Shown here in pieces: positions 61,701-64,000 of a stretch of 64,000 nucleotides of DNA (position 1 is its first letter; the number at the start of each line of letters is the position of its first letter). Below the pieces are notes generated by a model, which had not been told where the DNA came from, made no database searches, and saw only the letters and a list, made by a program, of their open reading frames with translations. The position numbers were made by a program, and so were the translations under genes. The DNA is from Schumannella sp. 10F1B-5-1 (GTDB taxonomy: Bacteria; Actinomycetota; Actinomycetes; Actinomycetales; Microbacteriaceae), in contig NZ_VHQH01000037.1 in assembly GCF_006517535.1 (NCBI RefSeq), forward strand, positions 95,532 to 159,531. The letters are read 5' to 3'.

Positions 61701-61851
61701 CCGCCTGGAGGCGCTTGATCTCCTTGGCCGACTCGGTCTTGTCGGTGTTGGCCTTGATGAGGTCGCGGCGCAGGGTGCCGAGGGCCTTGTCGACCTCGTC
61801 CTTGCGGTATCCGCGCAGCTCGGTGCCGAATCCGGTGTCGTCTGCCGCCAC
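58711..61851 (-). CDS. giant hendecad coiled-coil protein with DivIVA-like N-terminus
   Basis: A 1046-residue protein. Residues 7-32 (GFGTELRGYRKDEVDKALGTLRRDL) resemble the DivIVA N-terminal membrane-targeting motif. A short coiled coil follows. Residues 214-917 are 64 uninterrupted 11-residue repeats of the type A-x-L-E-x-E-V-x-x-A-R, then a more ordinary coiled coil to the end (ILANAEKRSTAIISDAEKRAAELLADAEERLEKI). At about 0.15 nm per residue the repeat rod would be around 100 nm. The layout recalls Scy/FilP-type polar-growth scaffolds of Streptomyces, though I cannot claim orthology. GTG 61851 follows AGGAGAGCTGACA. Repeats 34-38 (residues 577-631) replace the core Leu by His and contain HDxH five times. 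Confidence 0.85.
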   Translation of the reverse strand: MAADDTGFGTELRGYRKDEVDKALGTLRRDLIKANTDKTESAKEIKRLQAVVEDLQAEIDEVGSPTYSGLGTKLESTLRTAEEQATRLISQADIDAEKLRGSVSSEVQKLREESAAHAATTIADAEQRAARMLDDARDEAEQARTSARVAAEATTQDAIREAASIRGAVATESADARAAAKREAAALRAEAEREIAELRVVAQRESSQAREAAAALARDTERERAAFAAESEQARTELAHEIEQGRTDHERALADDRTALENESTAKWAALDAETAKQRAALEHDTTTARAALGSETAAAREALEAEQRIARADLAEELRAARAELATEIAQVREAFDAELAQRRAELEGELGQARADHDAAIAGERSAHDSHLNSTRIQLDTDVARRTAEVETLEKETRATLDAELAERRAEVDAEVAEKTAALEAKIGQDTAEVDAYVARERAGIDDHVLRTRTELDTEVGSRRTALENEISARSAELANQIESTRIQLENEVVTTKAALDADVTSARAELADEVATTRAALETEVSTTKAALETEVANARDALADELAAARAQLEQELGAARTAQETELRAARTEHDTHLAESTAQHDKHISETQTAHDKHLATTQAAHDKHLAETQAAHDEHVSTTGAELEARVAAVTAKLEKDDAEGREALDREVTETRAALEKEVGDARAALEKELTSGRAKLKGEDTRTRRKLEADVATGRAALEAEQERARAELEAEVAETRAALETEVTDARAALTADTERERAALEAETTQARTTLEAELTHARTELDRELAEARAALESEIATGREKHEAALKTERGAFDAESAAARETLEAEITGRRAELDADIAAGRAEIDHDLADVRSKLESDIAKERADLERDTTRQREKLAAEAATTRATLEHEADEQRTTLAREAEQARADLEVELTARRDEAEKEYQTAHQAAAASTKTYLDEANAQLAEATERAAAAREEAEKLTTGSNRESKQRLDESRTTAAEILANAEKRSTAIISDAEKRAAELLADAEERLEKIRVERDAVANYFESLRGMLGQAEKIGSGS
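59101..61212 (-). repeat. 33-bp periodic coding repeat (64 units)
   Basis: The DNA of residues 214-917 has a strict 33-bp period because every unit is 11 codons. Copies are diverged rather than identical, so this is an old protein repeat, not a fresh tandem array. Confidence 0.85.
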
Positions 61852-62190
61852 TGTCAGCTCTCCTGTCGTCGACCCCGTCCCGGGCCGGCCGTCGTCACGA
61901 ACCCGGAAAGTCTAGCGAGGACGGTGATCGCGGGCATCGAGGGGCCTCTCGCCCGCGCGGGAGCAGTCGGCGGCGTCGTCGAGCACCCGCAATCGGAGGC
62001 ACCTCCCACCGCGCATCCAGGCTGCTCTTGGGTGGCGGGCGACTCGCCCGGTATCCTGGGTTGTCTTTGTCTGCTGCCTGACGCGGATGAGCGCCTCGCG
62101 CTCGCCGTGGGGACTCCCCGCCGGAACCCCGGCGCACTGCCGGAGTGGGGCGGGCCACGAGCCGCTTCGCAGCACGAGAGGAGTTCACCC
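61852..62190. other. divergent gap with candidate promoter and palindrome
   Basis: A 339-bp gap with no gene that I can support. On the plus strand TTGGGT (62028-62033) and TATCCT (62052-62057), 18 bases apart, form a possible promoter for the 62191 gene, and the 15-base palindrome CGGGCGACTCGCCCG (62036-62050) sits between them. The remainder is featureless high-GC sequence. Confidence 0.4.
62028..62057 (+). promoter_or_regulatory. candidate promoter with spacer palindrome
   Basis: TTGGGT, 18-base spacer containing CGGGCGA-C-TCGCCCG, then TATCCT. The transcript would have a leader of about 125 bases before GTG 62191. Confidence 0.4.
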
Positions 62191-63951
62191 GTGAGATTCG
62201 TCCTCGCGATCGTGCTGTTCGTGTGCGCGCTCGCGTCCGCCGGTCTCGGCATCGCCCAGCGCACCGTGCTCGCCGGTCCCGACCAGCTGACCGTGTCCGC
62301 CGACGTGCGCTCGACCGCGCCCATCACCGTCATCAGCGGCAAGACCCTGAGCGCCCTCGACGGCACGCAGCAGCTGACCATCGGCGGCTCCGACGAGGTC
62401 AACGTGGCCTACGGGCGCACCGCGGATGTCATGGCCTGGGTCGGCGACAGCAGCTACAACACGGTCTCGTTCGACAGCGAGGAGCGCACGCTCAGCGGCA
62501 AGACGGTCGACGGCTCCGACGACGACGCGATCCCGTCGGCCATCGGCAGCGACCTCTGGCTCGACGAGAAGAGCGGCGAGTCGAGCGTGAGCTGGCCGCT
62601 GAAGCTGTCGAGCGACTACTCGGTCATCGTGACGGGGGCGAAGGATGCCGCGGCACCGGGCGAGGTCGGCATCCGCTGGCCCATCGACAACTCCGCGCCG
62701 TATTCGGGTCTGCTGATCCTCATCGGCGCCGGCCTCATGATCCTCGGCCTGCTGGCGTTCATCTGGGCCCTCGTGCACGCGCGCCGTCGCCGCGGTCCGC
62801 GCCGCAAGCAGCCGAAGCTGCCTCGCGCGCCGCGGCCCAAGGCCATCACCGCGCGGTCGGCTCGCGCGCTCCCGGCCGGCCCCAGCGCCTCCCGCGGTCG
62901 ACGCCGCGGCTTCGTCGTGGTGCCCGGCCTGCTCGCCGGCGCGCTCGTGCTCTCCGGCTGCTCGGTCGTGGGCGACCTCACCTCGAGCGCCGGCTCGGCC
63001 TCGCCGTCGCCGAGCGCCTCCGGCTCGGCCAAGGCCGCCGACACCCCGCCGGTCGCCGTCACGGCGCCGCAGCTCGACCGCATCGTGAAGCGCGTCAGCG
63101 AGTCGGTCGGCAAGGCCGACGCGGCCCTGGATGCGACCCTCGCCGAGGACCGCCTCACCGGCCCCGCCCTGCAGACCCGCACGGCGAGCTACACGATCCG
63201 CAAGGCCGACGGCAACCAGGCCGCCGAGCCCGCCATCCCGGCGAGCAAGGTGCAGGTCGACCTGCCGCAGCAGAACGCGAAGTGGCCGCGCACGGTGTTC
63301 GCGGTCGTCGCCGATCCCGAGCAGCCGACCGTGGCGCCGATCGCGCTCATGCTCATGCAGGAGACGCCGCGCGACCAGTACAAGGCCGAGTACGTGCTGC
63401 CGCTCGAGCCGAAGGCCGAGGTGCCCGAGCTGGCGCCCGCCGACGTGGGCGCGGCGCGGGTCAAGTCCGACGTGAAGTACCTCAAGCTCGAGCCGAGCAA
63501 GATCGTCGACGCCTACGCCGGCATCCTGCTGCAGGACACCGCGGCCGCCGACTACGACCTGTTCGACGCCGACGGCGACGGACTGCGTCAGGCGCTCGGC
63601 GCCGCCTACAAGCAGCAGCGAAAGTCGAGCCTGCCCGCGTCGGCGACGATCGACTTCACGCACGCGCAGGGCGCGGGGGAGACGATCGTGTTCGGCACGA
63701 ACGACTCGGGCGCGATCGTCGCGGCCGACCTCAACGACATCGAGACGGTCAAGCCCGCCGAGTCCGGCGCGGCGATCAACCCCGACGGCCGCGTCAAGCT
63801 GCTGTCGGGCATCTCGCAGACCACCAAGGGCATCCAGTCGACCTACGACGTGCAGCTGCTCTTCTACGTGCCTCTCGCGACCGACACGAAGGCCAAGATC
63901 AAGCTCCTCGGGTTCTCGCAGGTGCTGTCCGAGGCGAAGGAGCTGCCATGA
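62191..63951 (+). CDS. hypothetical two-part membrane/secreted protein
   Basis: A 586-residue protein. An N-terminal signal or membrane segment (3-22) precedes an extracellular beta-rich domain (30-170) and a second membrane segment (171-195). A very basic linker (196-239, RRRRGPRRKQ, later RGRRRG) follows, then a third hydrophobic segment ending LSGC at Cys257, and an extracellular domain (258-586) with Ser/Ala linker and DFTHAQGAGETIVFGTNDSGAIVAADL. The middle looks like a lipoprotein signal peptide, so this may be two genes fused. GTG 62191 follows GAGAGGAG. Its stop overlaps the next ATG by 4 bp. No family recognised; similar proteins exist in Microbacteriaceae as hypothetical glycosyltransferase-neighbour proteins only by vague recollection. 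Confidence 0.75.
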   Translation: MRFVLAIVLFVCALASAGLGIAQRTVLAGPDQLTVSADVRSTAPITVISGKTLSALDGTQQLTIGGSDEVNVAYGRTADVMAWVGDSSYNTVSFDSEERTLSGKTVDGSDDDAIPSAIGSDLWLDEKSGESSVSWPLKLSSDYSVIVTGAKDAAAPGEVGIRWPIDNSAPYSGLLILIGAGLMILGLLAFIWALVHARRRRGPRRKQPKLPRAPRPKAITARSARALPAGPSASRGRRRGFVVVPGLLAGALVLSGCSVVGDLTSSAGSASPSPSASGSAKAADTPPVAVTAPQLDRIVKRVSESVGKADAALDATLAEDRLTGPALQTRTASYTIRKADGNQAAEPAIPASKVQVDLPQQNAKWPRTVFAVVADPEQPTVAPIALMLMQETPRDQYKAEYVLPLEPKAEVPELAPADVGAARVKSDVKYLKLEPSKIVDAYAGILLQDTAAADYDLFDADGDGLRQALGAAYKQQRKSSLPASATIDFTHAQGAGETIVFGTNDSGAIVAADLNDIETVKPAESGAAINPDGRVKLLSGISQTTKGIQSTYDVQLLFYVPLATDTKAKIKLLGFSQVLSEAKELP

Positions 63952-64000
63952 CCGACCCCCGACTCGCCGGAGCCAACCTGCGTGGAGCCGTCGACCTCAG
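63948..64000 (+). CDS. partial gene, probable thioredoxin/TPR co-chaperone (YbbN/CnoX-like)
   Basis: The window ends 53 bases into this gene. It begins MTDPRLAGANLRGAVDLS; the NLRGAVDLS pattern is what I recall at the start of actinobacterial thioredoxin-TPR (YbbN-like) proteins. Only 17 residues are visible, so the call is tentative. ATG 63948 overlaps the stop of the preceding gene (ATGA). Confidence 0.5.
   Translation, partial: MTDPRLAGANLRGAVDL

Noticed and set aside
59068..62190. Long plus-strand open frame before the 62191 gene
   Set aside because: It is antisense to the repeat protein; its Leu/Gly periodicity merely mirrors the 33-bp repeats. The real gene starts at GTG 62191.

Overview
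The window is high-GC DNA (roughly 70% G+C) from an actinobacterium, most likely order Micrococcales and probably Microbacteriaceae. Supporting signs are GTG starts, Ala/Glu tails on S16 and S2, the rnhB-DUF2469-yraN-yifB-dprA order, DivIVA-repeat proteins, and many genes whose start codon sits directly after a -10 element (leaderless genes). It is mainly chromosomal core sequence, about 62 protein genes densely packed on both strands. I see no rRNA, tRNA, CRISPR array, prophage or insertion sequence.

Layout. 1-9 kb: a frameshifted GNAT acetyltransferase, smc, an LtrA-like membrane protein, a serine hydrolase and two tandem histidine phosphatases. 9.1-12.9 kb: an accessory island on the minus strand, in which four genes overlap by 4 bp each: YbaB-like protein, EspC-like T7SS target, a toxin with a CdiA-C-type nuclease tip, and a putative immunity protein. 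Two related membrane-protein genes flank it. 13-23 kb: ftsY, a VOC protein, a D-Ala-D-Ala carboxypeptidase, DoxX, gamma-carbonic anhydrase, ffh, a lipoprotein, an LLM oxidoreductase, a GCS2 ligase and an EamA transporter. 23-30 kb: an iron module with an AraC regulator, an iron box, a siderophore-interacting reductase, an ABC importer and an enterochelin-esterase-like hydrolase. 30-40 kb: rpsP-khpA-rimM-trmD, map, rplS, lepB, rnhB, DUF2469, a thermonuclease, yraN-yifB-dprA and an acyltransferase of unusual codon use. 41-45 kb: an osmoprotectant ABC operon. 45-57.5 kb: a phosphodiesterase, xerC, an M23 peptidase, rpsB-tsf, pyrH, frr-cdsA, a DivIVA-repeat protein, a transglycosylase-like protein, a small zinc-ribbon protein with an alpha/beta hydrolase, and a rhodanese. 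57.5-64 kb: an AI-2E transporter, a 1046-residue coiled-coil protein, a two-part membrane/lipoprotein-like ORF and the start of a probable thioredoxin/TPR gene.

How the genes work together. FtsY and Ffh are the two SRP-pathway GTPases, and LepB processes exported proteins. rpsP, rimM, trmD, rplS, rpsB, tsf, frr and map serve ribosome assembly and translation. SMC, XerC, YifB and DprA handle chromosome and DNA. The iron module looks like uptake of catecholate (possibly foreign) siderophores, with cytosolic esterase and reductase steps.

The observations most worth following are the T7SS-style cassette with a CDI-type nuclease; a giant protein built from 64 uninterrupted 11-residue repeats with a run of HDxH motifs; and about twenty genes preceded by a (T/C)AnnnT hexamer six or seven bases before the start codon.
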